This document shows, piece after piece, positions 44,601-52,681 of a stretch of DNA of 64,000 nucleotides; the first letter of the stretch is position 1, and every line of letters starts with the position of its first letter. The notes beneath the pieces are model-generated. The model had not been told where the DNA came from. It did no database searches and saw nothing but the letters and a program-made list of their open reading frames with translations. The stretch lies in assembly GCA_947496465.1 (NCBI GenBank), contig CANMCX010000001.1:496001-560000 (forward strand). Direction: 5' to 3'. The DNA is from Marinifilum_A sediminis (GTDB lineage Bacteria > Bacteroidota > Bacteroidia > Bacteroidales > Marinifilaceae). Position numbers and translations under genes: made by a program.

Positions 44601-44895
44601 CCGGTTTCCAGGTTGTTCCATTGTTAGTCGTTTTAAAAATATTCCCACTTGAAACTGCCACATAGTATTCACTATGATTCTTTGGATTCACAGCAAAATC
44701 AGAAATTCGTCCTGAAGTTGTTGCGGGTCCAATTCCACGAAATTTTAAACCACTAACAAGACTAGAATTGATTAGGGAATCTTTTGTTATTTCTTTTGTT
44801 TTTTTCTTAGCTAAAACAGTTTGGGCAGGTAGCAATAATCCTACAAGTGTAAGAATAGCAAACCCCTGTTTCAGGCGGTTAGTAAAGGCATTCAT
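41602..44895 (-). CDS. Large exported VPS10/BNR-repeat (beta-propeller) protein
   Basis: A 1097-residue exported protein with a signal peptide (FAILTLVGLLLPAQTVLA). The first 750 residues are made of many BNR/Asp-box repeats, seen as STDGGENWRKL, TTDGGENWKKV, SFDAGETYVFK, SDDRGNSWEVI, STDKGNTWTNI and TKNNGKNWVQL, the pattern of sortilin/VPS10-like ten-bladed propellers. A C-terminal region (about 750-1097) has beta-strand and then helical segments and ends in APWTPGRIPTYEVE. Proteins like this are often named glycosyl hydrolase, but no catalytic sialidase set is visible and a binding or scaffolding role is equally possible. Probably periplasmic or outer-membrane associated. Confidence 0.85.
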   Translation of the reverse strand: MNAFTNRLKQGFAILTLVGLLLPAQTVLAKKKTKEITKDSLINSSLVSGLKFRGIGPATTSGRISDFAVNPKNHSEYYVAVSSGNIFKTTNNGTTWKPVFDKYGSYSIGVVTMDPNNSNVVWTGTGENNHQRALGYGDGVYKTMDGGKSWKNMGLKESRHIGGIVIDPRNSNVVFVAAEGSAWGPGGERGLYKTTDGGENWKKVLNISENTGVNNVIIDPVEPDIMYATSEQRRRHVHAKINGGPESAIYKSTDGGENWRKLKSGLPSVDKGGMGIAVSPVNHNYVYAIIEAAEGKSGFFRSTDRGESWSKMSDHASSGQYYNEIYCDPIDVDKVYSVETFSHVTEDGGKTWKRLGLKNRHVDDHAIWIDPSDTMHFIIGGDGGIYESFDAGETYVFKSNLSVTQFYRVQVDNALPFYNVYGGTQDNNTLGGPSRNSSRKGVTNAEWDPILGGDGFWAQIDPENLNIVYCEYQYGNSYRYDKKSGEKINIKPRERKGEEAYKWNWNAPMILSAHKNTRLYVAANKVFRSDDRGNSWEVISEDLTTGKDRDSFKVMGKYWSADAVKKHVSTSQFGTIVSMAESPLNENLLYVGTDDGLIQVSLEAGKTWKKFGIFPGIPQYTYVSDLMPSKHNENVVFASFDNRKRDDFKPYILKSTDKGNTWTNIAGNLPENGTVHTIEQDHIDPSLLFVGTEFGIFFTKNNGKNWVQLKAGIPTIAVRDLTIQEREGDLVAASFGRGFFILDDYSTLRSVNLELIKKDAQLFPVKDALMYIQKGGKGSMGHTYFTAPNPEFGATFTYYLNEVPKTAKQERKKKEKELIKNGAFIPQPSWKEMEAEKREVAPYLVFTILDNDGEEIRKINTKAKKGINRINWDLKFPSLRPVKSTKFKPTGKASSGMFVMPGEYQVEMGIVAKGEYKELADPVKFNAVTLNNTTLPAKDRSELVAFQQKVARMSKAIQGSRQLTESYKAKLAAIRTALINTPGIDKSVSAKAEQLFEDINAIDFLFNGVEARASWEEVPPAQIPISKRINTIVGTHWASTSGVTQTQKEQFEILKEEFPAALKKLHQLANDMEWVEAELEKQEAPWTPGRIPTYEVE

Positions 44896-45059
44896 AAGGT
44901 TGATTTTAAGATGAGTTAGCCGGACACGATAAGTGTTTCCGTATTTTATTTATGTGTATGTTCTTATACCTGATGAAATTACAAGATTCTTGTTTAATTT
45001 CCTAGCTAATAAGTATGTTATTGTTATCCATACATTAAGTCGACTTCCCTATTTCATAA

Positions 45060-45098
45060 CGCAAAAAATCCGACTCATACTAAATCGGATTTTTGCGT
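45060..45098 (-). terminator. Terminator after glucosaminidase-LysM gene (minus strand)
   Basis: CGCAAAAATCCGA...TCGGATTTTTTGCG inverted repeat with an internal T-run, about 45 bases after the stop. Confidence 0.75.
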
Positions 45099-45142
45099 AT
45101 TCTCACTGGAATCACAACTTTGAATCGGCTTACCAAATGATT

Positions 45143-46078
45143 TTATCTTTTCTTACGACGAAGCCAAATTCTCTCTCCTACTTCTACTTCATAATTCTTT
45201 TTCACTCCATTGTACTTACACAATTTCTTCAATTTCACGCCATACTGCTGAGCAATATCATACAGGCATTCACCATCTTTTACTCTATGAAAATTGTATC
45301 CACGAGCTGCTTTTGATCGCTTATTGTGCAAGTATAATCTCTGATCAACTTGAAGAATATAATTTTTAGGAAGGTCATTGTAACGAAGCAATTTCTTTCT
45401 TTCTACACCCAAATTCTTCTCAATACTATAGAATGTATCTCCTTTTTTAGTCACAATATAATGAATTCCATTTGCCATTTCCAGGCGAGCTCCGAACGGA
45501 TCGATACTCAAATCTCCATCGATATCTGCCAATTCGGTTGCATCTGGTAAATCAACAAAGAAATCTTTTCCAGCTCCTCTTTTGTCTAACTTATACAAAT
45601 GCTCAGCCTCAATTATACTTATCAGTTTCTGTGGATATCTTGGATCCGTAGCATAACCAGCTTTTTTTAAGCCATGTGCCCAACGCTTGTAATCATCCGA
45701 TCGATATTTAAACAGAAAAGCATAACGCGAACGAGTGGTTAAAAATTTAGAATGATCTTTATACGAATCGTAAGCTTTAGCGTACTTTCTAAAACACTCT
45801 CCTTTTTTATCATCATCAAACTTCATACTCGGACCAACCCAATCATGACACTTAATCCCAAAATGATTATTCGCCTTACGAGCCAAATCAGAATTACCAT
45901 TTCGCGATTCTAGTATTCCCTGAGCCATTGTAATACTAGCAGGAATTCCCGTTCTATCCATTTCGAGAACTGCCAAATCCTTATACTTATGGATGTACTC
46001 TTTTCTGGTATAGTTTTTAGCAGACACAGCCGTTATAACTGATATCAATAGTATAGTGCTGAGAATTATCTTCTTCAT
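45143..46078 (-). CDS. Glucosaminidase with two LysM domains (peptidoglycan hydrolase)
   Basis: A 311-residue exported protein from the chosen start at 46078 (MKKIILSTILLISVITAVSA signal). The mannosyl-glycoprotein endo-beta-N-acetylglucosaminidase domain covers about residues 25-160: ASITMAQGILESRNGNSDLARKANNHFGIKC carries the catalytic Glu, then FLTTRSRYAFLF and GYATDPRYPQKLI. Two LysM modules follow (HYIVTKKGDTFYSIEKNLGV and YNFHRVKDGECLYDIAQQYGV), which bind peptidoglycan. It should cleave glycan strands in the periplasm during growth or division. The open frame reaches 46120, but that Met overlaps the -7-like element at 46118-46125. Confidence 0.92.
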   Translation of the reverse strand: MKKIILSTILLISVITAVSAKNYTRKEYIHKYKDLAVLEMDRTGIPASITMAQGILESRNGNSDLARKANNHFGIKCHDWVGPSMKFDDDKKGECFRKYAKAYDSYKDHSKFLTTRSRYAFLFKYRSDDYKRWAHGLKKAGYATDPRYPQKLISIIEAEHLYKLDKRGAGKDFFVDLPDATELADIDGDLSIDPFGARLEMANGIHYIVTKKGDTFYSIEKNLGVERKKLLRYNDLPKNYILQVDQRLYLHNKRSKAARGYNFHRVKDGECLYDIAQQYGVKLKKLCKYNGVKKNYEVEVGERIWLRRKKR

Positions 46079-46117
46079 AAGTTGGTAAAGTGAATCGTGT
46101 GTATAATGGGAAATCCG

Positions 46118-46125
46118 CAAATTTA
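46118..46125 (-). promoter_or_regulatory. Putative -7 promoter element for glucosaminidase gene
   Basis: Minus strand TAAATTTG matches TAnnTTTG, 39 bases before the chosen ATG. Confidence 0.45.
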
Positions 46126-46346
46126 TGTATATATTAGCCGCGATTCCCTAAGCAACCATAAAAATATAACATTCCTGTTATTGATTGTTATTTCTTAACA
46201 ATTTTTTATTCACAGAATATTCCGTTGATAAGCAAACGATGATATTTAAATAAATATTATCTAAACTATTGTATATTTATATAGAGTAATTAGCTCTTGG
46301 CTCGAGTTGTCTGAACTGTTAATTACCCTGCACTAAATACTTAAGC

Positions 46347-46832
46347 ATGAAAAAAACTCAAATCATAACAACAGTATTTGAATACGATTCGATTGACGAA
46401 CTTTCGAAAGAAGATCAAGTGTTGGTAAAAAATGCAAAAGAAGCAGCGCATCGTTCTTATGCACCTTACTCAAAATTTAATGTCGGTGCCGCTCTGCAAT
46501 TGGCAAATGGTGAAATTGTACAAGGAAACAATCAGGAAAATTCTGCTTATCCTTCAGGATTGTGTGCTGAGCGAGTAGCTGTATTTTATGCCAATGCAAA
46601 ATTTCCTGATGTTGCGGTTAAGGCAATTGCAATAACATCGAGAACCAATGGCAGTTTTCTGGATACTCCTGTTCCTCCTTGCGGGTCGTGCCGTCAAGTT
46701 TTACTCGAAACTGAAGACAGATACAACCAGCCAATAAAAGTGATTCTTTGTGGTGAAAAGAAAATTCGAATTGTAGAAAACATTAAAGAACTACTACCCT
46801 TATATTTTGAAAAGGGAATGTTAAACGAATAA
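46347..46832 (+). CDS. cdd: Cytidine deaminase
   Basis: Hydrolytically deaminates cytidine and deoxycytidine to uridine forms in pyrimidine salvage. The 161-residue zinc enzyme has SKFNVGAALQL, the catalytic CAERVAVFYA (zinc Cys, proton-shuttle Glu) and PCGSCRQVL with the two other zinc Cys. This all-Cys zinc set is typical of the homotetrameric class. Single gene with a downstream bidirectional terminator. Confidence 0.95.
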   Translation: MKKTQIITTVFEYDSIDELSKEDQVLVKNAKEAAHRSYAPYSKFNVGAALQLANGEIVQGNNQENSAYPSGLCAERVAVFYANAKFPDVAVKAIAITSRTNGSFLDTPVPPCGSCRQVLLETEDRYNQPIKVILCGEKKIRIVENIKELLPLYFEKGMLNE

Positions 46833-46862
46833 AAAAAGGATGCCAATTGGCATCCTTTTTTT
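46833..46862. terminator. Bidirectional terminator between cdd and pseudouridine synthase
   Basis: AAAGGATGCCA-AT-TGGCATCCTTT with A-run and T-run flanks, immediately after the cdd stop codon. Confidence 0.9.
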
Positions 46863-46866
46863 ATAT

Positions 46867-47571
46867 CTATGCAATAACCATAGTTTCCAATTCTCTCCAC
46901 AAATTGTCTTTTTGTGGTACTGGAGCGGTTATTTTTATTGGCTCTTGCTTTACAGGGTGTATAAATGAAATTTCACGAGCGTGTAATCCAATTCCACCAC
47001 CTGTTTTAGAACGTGGAGCTCCGTATTTTAAATCACCACGAATAGGCATACCTACTCTTGAAAGCTGTGCTCTAATTTGGTGATGACGCCCCGTATGCAA
47101 TTTAACCTCAAGCAAGAAATACTTCTGCGATCGTGTTAATAACTTGTAGTCCAAAGTTGCTTCTTTTGCACCTTTCTTCTGCTTATCGAAAACATTGGTG
47201 CGATTCTTCTCCTGATTCTTTAACAAGTAATGAGTTAAAGTTTCCTCTTCAATCCTAGGACAAGTTTGAACAATCGCCCAATAGATTTTATTCATAGCCT
47301 CGCCCTTCTGCTGAAACATATCGTTAAGACGAGTTAATGCCTTACTTGTTTTTGCAAACAGAACCACACCACTAACTGGTCTGTCAATTCTATGAGGAAC
47401 ACCTAAATAAACATCACCTGGTTTATTGTACTTTTTCTTGATATAGGCTTTCACCCTTTCGCTTAAAGGTTCATCTCCCGATTTATCTCCCTGTACAATA
47501 TCACCACATCGCTTGTTTATTGCAATCAAATGATTGTCTTCGTATAATATTTCTAATTTTTCTCTTGCCAT
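46867..47571 (-). CDS. RluA-family RNA pseudouridine synthase
   Basis: Isomerises specific uridines to pseudouridine in rRNA or tRNA. The 234-residue protein has the core RluA/RluC fold without an S4 domain: LEILYEDNHLIAINK, HRIDRPVSGVVLFAKTSKALTRL with the catalytic Asp of HRID, and LHTGRHHQIRAQLSRVGMPIRGDLKYGA. The target site cannot be predicted. It lies 67 bases downstream of panB on the same strand and may be cotranscribed. Confidence 0.92.
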   Translation of the reverse strand: MAREKLEILYEDNHLIAINKRCGDIVQGDKSGDEPLSERVKAYIKKKYNKPGDVYLGVPHRIDRPVSGVVLFAKTSKALTRLNDMFQQKGEAMNKIYWAIVQTCPRIEEETLTHYLLKNQEKNRTNVFDKQKKGAKEATLDYKLLTRSQKYFLLEVKLHTGRHHQIRAQLSRVGMPIRGDLKYGAPRSKTGGGIGLHAREISFIHPVKQEPIKITAPVPQKDNLWRELETMVIA

Positions 47572-47638
47572 CTTCTATTTTGTCATTAGTAACCAGTCAA
47601 TGGTTGACTTATCAACTTTACACTTATTACTTTGAACT

Positions 47639-48457
47639 TTAATATTGTTCTCTTTCGTTAGGGAAATCCTTCGATTTCACATCTCCTATATAGGTTTCTA
47701 CAGCTCCCTTAATCTCTGCAAATAAATTGTGATATCTTCTTAAGAATCGTGGTGAAAACTCTTGTGTAATTCCCAACATATCATGAATTACCAACACTTG
47801 TCCATCAACACCATTTCCAGCACCAATACCAATAATAGGAATAGAAACACTTTCAGCAACCTTCTTCGCTAAACCTGCAGGAATCTTTTCCAAAACAATT
47901 GCAAAACAACCTGCTTCTTCTAGCAATTTAGCATCTTCCAATAATTTCTGAGCTTCCTCTTCTTCTTTTGCACGAACGGCATAAGTTCCAAATTTATGGA
48001 TAGACTGAGGAGTTAAGCCTAAATGTCCCATTACAGGAATTCCTGCTGACAGAATACGAGAAACCGATTCTAAAACTTCACTACCACCTTCCAATTTCAC
48101 AGCATCGGCACTTGTTTCCTTCATTATTCGAATAGAAGAATACAAGGCTTCTTTCGAATTTCCCTGATATGTTCCGAAAGGAAGATCAACCACAACCAAA
48201 GCTCTTTGCACTGCTCTTACAACAGATGCTCCATGATAAATCATGTGATCCAAAGTAATTGGCAAAGTTGTTTCGTGTCCTGCCATTACGTTTGAAGCCG
48301 AATCTCCAACAAGAATAACATCTATTCCTGCTTTATCAACAATACTTGCCATTGAAAAATCATAGGAAGTAAGCATGGAGATTTTTTCTCCTTTCAATTT
48401 CATTTCTGAGAGCACATGTGTGGTTACTCTCTTGACCGATTCTTTGTGAATTGACAT
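47639..48457 (-). CDS. panB: 3-methyl-2-oxobutanoate hydroxymethyltransferase
   Basis: First committed step of pantothenate (CoA) synthesis: adds a hydroxymethyl group from methylene-tetrahydrofolate to ketoisovalerate. The 272-residue cytoplasmic protein contains KISMLTSYDFSMASIVDKAGIDVILVGDSASNVMAGH and the later segments VKLEGG, PVMGHLGLTPQSIHKFG and GIGAGNGVDGQVLVIHDMLGI, all conserved in PanB. The start at 48457 (MSIHKESVKRVTTHVL) fits the family N-terminus; the longer frame to 48505 adds 16 unsupported residues. Confidence 0.93.
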   Translation of the reverse strand: MSIHKESVKRVTTHVLSEMKLKGEKISMLTSYDFSMASIVDKAGIDVILVGDSASNVMAGHETTLPITLDHMIYHGASVVRAVQRALVVVDLPFGTYQGNSKEALYSSIRIMKETSADAVKLEGGSEVLESVSRILSAGIPVMGHLGLTPQSIHKFGTYAVRAKEEEEAQKLLEDAKLLEEAGCFAIVLEKIPAGLAKKVAESVSIPIIGIGAGNGVDGQVLVIHDMLGITQEFSPRFLRRYHNLFAEIKGAVETYIGDVKSKDFPNEREQY

Positions 48458-48523
48458 TTCTATAAAATTTTGGACAATAGTAAAGTAAGGATCAAATTGT
48501 CCCAACTACTTTAAATTAATATG

Positions 48524-48553
48524 CAAAGGTATAAAATAAGGTAAAAGCAACAA
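48524..48553 (-). promoter_or_regulatory. Putative promoter of panB
   Basis: Minus strand TACCTTTG at 48524-48531 with TTG at 48551-48553, 19 bases apart. Both halves fit the Bacteroidota TTTG/TAnnTTTG promoter. Confidence 0.6.
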
Positions 48554-48632
48554 GACAAAAGAATAAAGGAAACAAGGAGTAAATGAATGAGGAATTAATA
48601 ATTCGTCATTTATAATTAACAATTAAACTTTC

Positions 48633-48749
48633 TGTCTTTTTGTCAGCAATTCTGTCAGGTTTTAGGATGATCTTTCAGCAATCAGTGTCAGATTTGCACA
48701 CCAAACAGCAATTTTTCGAATGGCACAGGCTTTGATTACTACCTGTCGG
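48633..48749 (+). promoter_or_regulatory. Sigma54-like promoter with TGTCAG boxes upstream of dnaK
   Basis: TGGCAC-AGGCT-TTGAT at 48721-48736 is close to the sigma54 -24/-12 consensus TGGCAC-N5-TTGCW: the GG and its partner are 10 bases apart, but the final GC is GA. Upstream are TGTCAG boxes at 48641, 48653 and 48686, and TGTCGG lies at 48744. The predicted leader is about 60 bases. The remaining part of the panB-dnaK gap holds only the panB promoter. Confidence 0.45.
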
Positions 48750-48807
48750 ATTTGAAAATGATCCATCAATTAACTGAATAAAATAAGAACATTAAATAAA
48801 TACTGAA

Positions 48808-50721
48808 ATGGGTAAAATTATTGGAATCGACTTAGGAACTACCAACTCTTGTGTATCTGTAATGGAAGGTAACGAGCCTGTAGTAATTCCTAACAGTGAA
48901 GGAAAAAGAACAACTCCATCAATTGTTGGTTTTGTTGAAGGTGGTGAAAGAAAAGTTGGAGATCCTGCAAAACGTCAGGCAATTACAAATCCAACTAAAA
49001 CCATCTACTCTATTAAGAGATTTATGGGTGAAAGCCACGACAAAGTAGCAAAAGAAATTGGACGTGTTCCTTACAAAGTAATCAAAGGCGATAACAACAC
49101 ACCACGTGTTGAGATCGACGATCGTAAATATTCTCCACAAGAAATTTCAGCAATGACACTTCAGAAAATGAAGAAAACAGCTGAAGATTATCTTGGACAA
49201 GAAGTAACTGAAGCTGTTATTACTGTTCCTGCTTACTTTAACGATGCACAGCGTCAAGCAACTAAAGAAGCTGGTGAAATTGCTGGTTTAGATGTGAAAC
49301 GTATTATCAACGAGCCTACTGCTGCTTCTTTGGCTTATGGTCTTGATAAAAAAGATCAAGACATGCAAATTGCAGTATTCGATCTTGGTGGTGGTACTTT
49401 CGATATCTCAGTTCTTGAATTGGGTGACGGTGTATTCGAAGTAAAATCAACCAATGGTGATACTCACCTTGGTGGTGATGATTTCGACCAGGTAATTATC
49501 GATTGGTTGGCTGACGAATTCAAAAAAGATGAAGGAATCGACTTACGTCAGGATCCTATGGCTCTTCAGCGTTTGAAAGAAGCTGCTGAAAAAGCAAAAG
49601 TTGAGCTTTCTAGTTCTACTAGCACAGAAATCAACTTGCCATATATCATGCCTGTAAATGGCATTCCTAAGCACCTTGTTAGATCTCTTTCTCGTGCACA
49701 ATTCGAGCAATTGGCTGATAGCTTAATTCAAGCTGTAATCGAGCCATGTAGAACAGCTCTTAAAGATGCTGGTATTTCTACTTCTGAAATTGACGAAGTA
49801 ATCTTAGTTGGTGGTTCTACTCGTATCCCGGCTATTCAGAATAAAGTTCAGGAATTCTTTGGTAAAACTCCATCAAAAGGTGTTAATCCTGATGAAGTAG
49901 TAGCGATTGGTGCTGCAATTCAAGGTGGTGTATTAACTGGTGAAGTAAAAGACGTTCTTCTTTTAGATGTTACTCCTCTATCATTAGGTATTGAAACTAT
50001 GGGAAGTGTAATGACTAAATTAATTGAGTCGAATACTACTATTCCTACTAAGAAAACTGAAACTTTTACAACTGCTGCTGATAACCAACCATCTGTAGAG
50101 ATTCACATTCTTCAGGGAGAAAGACCAATGGCTTCAGGAAACAAGACAATCGGTCGTTTCCACTTAGATAGTATTCCACCAGCACCACGTGGTATTCCAC
50201 AAATCGAAGTTACTTTCGATATCGATGCGAATGGTATTTTGAACGTATCTGCAAAAGATAAAGGAACTGGTAAAGAGCAAAACATTCGTATCGAAGCATC
50301 TTCAGGTTTATCTGATGCTGAAATCGAAAGAATGCGTGAAGAAGCTAAGGCTAACGAAGAAGCAGATAACAAGGCAAAAGAAAGAATCGATACTTTGAAC
50401 AAAGCTGACGGAATGATTTTCCAAACCGAAAAGCAGTTGAAAGAGATTGGTGATAAATTACCAGCTGATAAGAAACAGCCTATTGAAGATGCTTTGAACA
50501 AATTGAAAGAAGCTCATAAAGCTCAGGATGTAGACGCATGTAATGCAGCTATTGAAGAGTTGAACACTGTATTCCAGGCAGCTTCTCAAGAAATGTACAA
50601 CGCTCAGGCGCAAGATCCTCAAGCAGGTGGTCAGGCAGGTCCTGATGCTGGAGCTCAGGCAGGTGGTCAGGCTAAGTCTGATGACGAAGTAACTGATGTT
50701 GACTTTGAAGAAGTGAAGTAA
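48808..50721 (+). CDS. dnaK: Molecular chaperone DnaK (Hsp70)
   Basis: ATP-driven chaperone that folds and refolds cytoplasmic proteins with DnaJ and GrpE, neither of which is encoded in this window. The 637-residue protein has IGIDLGTTNSCVSVMEG at the N-terminus, the phosphate loop FDLGGGTFDISVLELG, VGGSTRIPAIQNKV, then the linker VLLLDVTPLSLGIETMG, the substrate-binding domain and a Gly/Ala/Gln-rich tail (QAGGQAGPDAGAQAGGQA) ending in DVDFEEVK. Length and ending are normal. Monocistronic with a strong terminator; see the separate promoter entry for regulation. Confidence 0.98.
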   Translation: MGKIIGIDLGTTNSCVSVMEGNEPVVIPNSEGKRTTPSIVGFVEGGERKVGDPAKRQAITNPTKTIYSIKRFMGESHDKVAKEIGRVPYKVIKGDNNTPRVEIDDRKYSPQEISAMTLQKMKKTAEDYLGQEVTEAVITVPAYFNDAQRQATKEAGEIAGLDVKRIINEPTAASLAYGLDKKDQDMQIAVFDLGGGTFDISVLELGDGVFEVKSTNGDTHLGGDDFDQVIIDWLADEFKKDEGIDLRQDPMALQRLKEAAEKAKVELSSSTSTEINLPYIMPVNGIPKHLVRSLSRAQFEQLADSLIQAVIEPCRTALKDAGISTSEIDEVILVGGSTRIPAIQNKVQEFFGKTPSKGVNPDEVVAIGAAIQGGVLTGEVKDVLLLDVTPLSLGIETMGSVMTKLIESNTTIPTKKTETFTTAADNQPSVEIHILQGERPMASGNKTIGRFHLDSIPPAPRGIPQIEVTFDIDANGILNVSAKDKGTGKEQNIRIEASSGLSDAEIERMREEAKANEEADNKAKERIDTLNKADGMIFQTEKQLKEIGDKLPADKKQPIEDALNKLKEAHKAQDVDACNAAIEELNTVFQAASQEMYNAQAQDPQAGGQAGPDAGAQAGGQAKSDDEVTDVDFEEVK

Positions 50722-50741
50722 TTTAACTTCTATTAGATATT

Positions 50742-50777
50742 AAAAAGGCGATCGAAAAATTTTCGATCGCCTTTTTT
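50742..50777. terminator. Terminator after dnaK, bidirectional
   Basis: AAAAGGCGATCGAAAA followed directly by TTTTCGATCGCCTTTT, with T- and A-runs, between convergent genes. Confidence 0.9.
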
Positions 50778-50800
50778 GTAATTATCCTAATTAATGAAAC

Positions 50801-51484
50801 TTACGCTACCGTATCGGGTGCAGAATGCATCCAAAAAGTTTTCACCTTCATTTTAATGTAATTCAATTCGTACTCTACACATTTCATCGGATCGTCTTTT
50901 CGATATAAGCTCTGCCCAATCTCCAAAATATCTTGCATGGTTGCCCAAAGATGATTCAAAATTCTAAAAACTTCCTCTTTTAGCAATCCTCTTGAATTCA
51001 ACAATCGGTTCAATTCTATTCTATCCAATTTCAAAACCTGATATATGGATTGAATTCCATCGATGATAGATTGTGCAATGTCCTGATTTTGATGTGGCAT
51101 ATTCGCCTCTAATTGTTGTACTAAATTAGGGACAATTGAAAGTATAGAACTCAAATTTTTCTTCTCTATTATTTCAACTATATAATCGAATTGCTTTATT
51201 CTTGAAACAGGAAAATAGTCCTGAGTCTCCAATATTAAGGTATTTAAACTTTGAATTTTCCCAAAAACACCAATCCTTATGTTTTGGATTTTCATCCCCT
51301 CCGGACCACAACAAACTATCTCTTTTGCTTTTTGTATTTGTTCGGTAAAACGAGCCTTGAAAACATCGTCGAATACAGGATAAACTTTCTGAAAATCCTT
51401 AATATCTCTGGAGAAACTTTCGGAGATAAACTTTGCCGCAATCGGCATTTCATCGAAATTAAAAGGAAAATCCATTGTTTCCAT
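50801..51484 (-). CDS. Unrecognised 227-residue helical protein
   Basis: No family recognised. The protein is soluble, mostly alpha-helical by composition, with no signal peptide, and is Leu/Ile-rich in the middle (IVEIIEKKNLSSILSIVPNLVQQLEAN). It opens METMDFPFNFDEMPIAAKFIS and closes YELNYIKMKVKTFWMHSAPD. Met4 is an alternative start. The FCCG-like phrase IVCCGPEGMKIQNI contains a Cys pair but no clear metal motif. It converges with dnaK and is divergent from the MORN-repeat gene, with no operon partner. Confidence 0.72.
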   Translation of the reverse strand: METMDFPFNFDEMPIAAKFISESFSRDIKDFQKVYPVFDDVFKARFTEQIQKAKEIVCCGPEGMKIQNIRIGVFGKIQSLNTLILETQDYFPVSRIKQFDYIVEIIEKKNLSSILSIVPNLVQQLEANMPHQNQDIAQSIIDGIQSIYQVLKLDRIELNRLLNSRGLLKEEVFRILNHLWATMQDILEIGQSLYRKDDPMKCVEYELNYIKMKVKTFWMHSAPDTVA

Positions 51485-51853
51485 AGAACCAAATTTATTA
51501 GTTATGCTTATATTTTTTCAATTTTATTAATTCTCTCTTTTCAATAAAGAGAAAAATTCTGCGGTAATTTATCGGAAGTTCTTCACCTAAAACTCCTTTT
51601 AACTCAGCAACTAAAACAAACATAATTGCATCATTTCATACAATTCCCGATTCATAAAATACGAAATATCAATACGATCCAAAAAATATACCAACTGATA
51701 TACAACATATTTTAAAACTAAAGTGCTTATAAGCCTTGATTTTTATAGGAAAAGGACAATGATTTTTTTATCGCCTGCTTTCTTTTATTAGTTTTGTATA
51801 GACTCAATCGAAATAGTAAATTCTATTTCTCTAAATTGAATAAATCACACAAA
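51485..51853. other. Divergent intergenic region
   Basis: About 370 bases of AT-rich sequence between the 227-residue gene and the MORN-repeat gene. I see only the -7-like element at 51789-51796; no repeat or RNA structure. Confidence 0.5.
51789..51796 (+). promoter_or_regulatory. Putative -7 promoter element for MORN-repeat gene
   Basis: TAGTTTTG matches TAnnTTTG. It overlaps the upstream Met at 51794 and so supports the start at 51854. Confidence 0.45.
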
Positions 51854-52663
51854 ATGATAAAAAAAATAATTCTAATTGCTCTTCTTGCATTTCCTATAAT
51901 ATCTATAGCTCAAAGCCTTAATCAAACCGATAATAACGGTAACAAACAAGGAGTTTGGGAAAAACAATATCCAAACGGTAAAACCAGGTATAAAGGAACT
52001 TTTAAGGATAACTATCCTATAGGCGAAATGAAACGATTTCATGAAAATGGGGTTCTTAAAGCTATCTTATTATTCTCAGAAAATGGAAAAAAAGCCAAAA
52101 CAAGTTTGTACAATGAATCCAATCAACTAACTGCCAAAGGAAATTTTATCAATTCGAAAAAAGATAGTATTTGGAATTACTTTGATAAAAAAGGAACTGT
52201 ACGAGCAAGCGAAACCTACAAGCAAGGAGTAAAACAGGGAGAAAGTTTCATTTGGTTTAAGAATGGTCAAATTTCAGAGCAAATCAGTTTTGAAAAAGGC
52301 AAAAAACATGGACTTTGGAAAAGATATTTCGAGAATGGAGAGTGCTATCTTGAAGCTATGTATGAAAACGGAATGCTAAATGGTGGCTTTCAAGCTCATT
52401 ATCCTAATGGAATAATTGAATTTGGAGGTGTGTATGTAAACAACCAAAAAGTAGGTAAATGGGAACATTATTCCGAAAAAGGAGATCTTCTTTTTACTGT
52501 AGAATACAAAAATGGGATTGCAATCAACCAAGAAAAATTGGATCAACAGCAGCAAATGAAGTTAAAGCAAATGGAGGCTCAAAAAGATAAACTCATGAAT
52601 GAAGATCCTGAACGATTTAAAAATGATCCTGATGCTTTTCTTCGCAATCAAATGAGACGTTAA
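51854..52663 (+). CDS. Exported MORN-repeat / YwqK-like protein
   Basis: A 269-residue exported protein from the chosen start (MIKKIILIALLAFPIISIAQ signal). The body is a row of MORN-type repeats: GVWEKQYPNGKTRYKGTF, GEMKRFHENGVLKA, GESFIWFKNGQISEQISF, GLWKRYFENGECYLEAMY, GGFQAHYPNGIIEFGGVY and GKWEHYSEKGDLLFTVEY. Databases often label this fold toxin-antitoxin YwqK family antitoxin, but export and the lack of a toxin partner argue against such a role here. It ends in a charged coiled segment (QQQQMKLKQMEAQKDKLM). It is followed 18 bases later by xseA and may be cotranscribed. Confidence 0.82.
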   Translation: MIKKIILIALLAFPIISIAQSLNQTDNNGNKQGVWEKQYPNGKTRYKGTFKDNYPIGEMKRFHENGVLKAILLFSENGKKAKTSLYNESNQLTAKGNFINSKKDSIWNYFDKKGTVRASETYKQGVKQGESFIWFKNGQISEQISFEKGKKHGLWKRYFENGECYLEAMYENGMLNGGFQAHYPNGIIEFGGVYVNNQKVGKWEHYSEKGDLLFTVEYKNGIAINQEKLDQQQQMKLKQMEAQKDKLMNEDPERFKNDPDAFLRNQMRR

Positions 52664-52681
52664 ACTTCCAATATCTATCAA

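Noticed and set aside
44182..44652. 156-residue plus-strand open frame
   Set aside because: Antisense shadow of the BNR-repeat protein gene; repeats on the coding strand keep it open.
51854..52663. Toxin-antitoxin system (YwqK antitoxin label)
   Set aside because: The protein has a signal peptide and MORN repeats but no toxin gene beside it; the label is a database habit for this fold.
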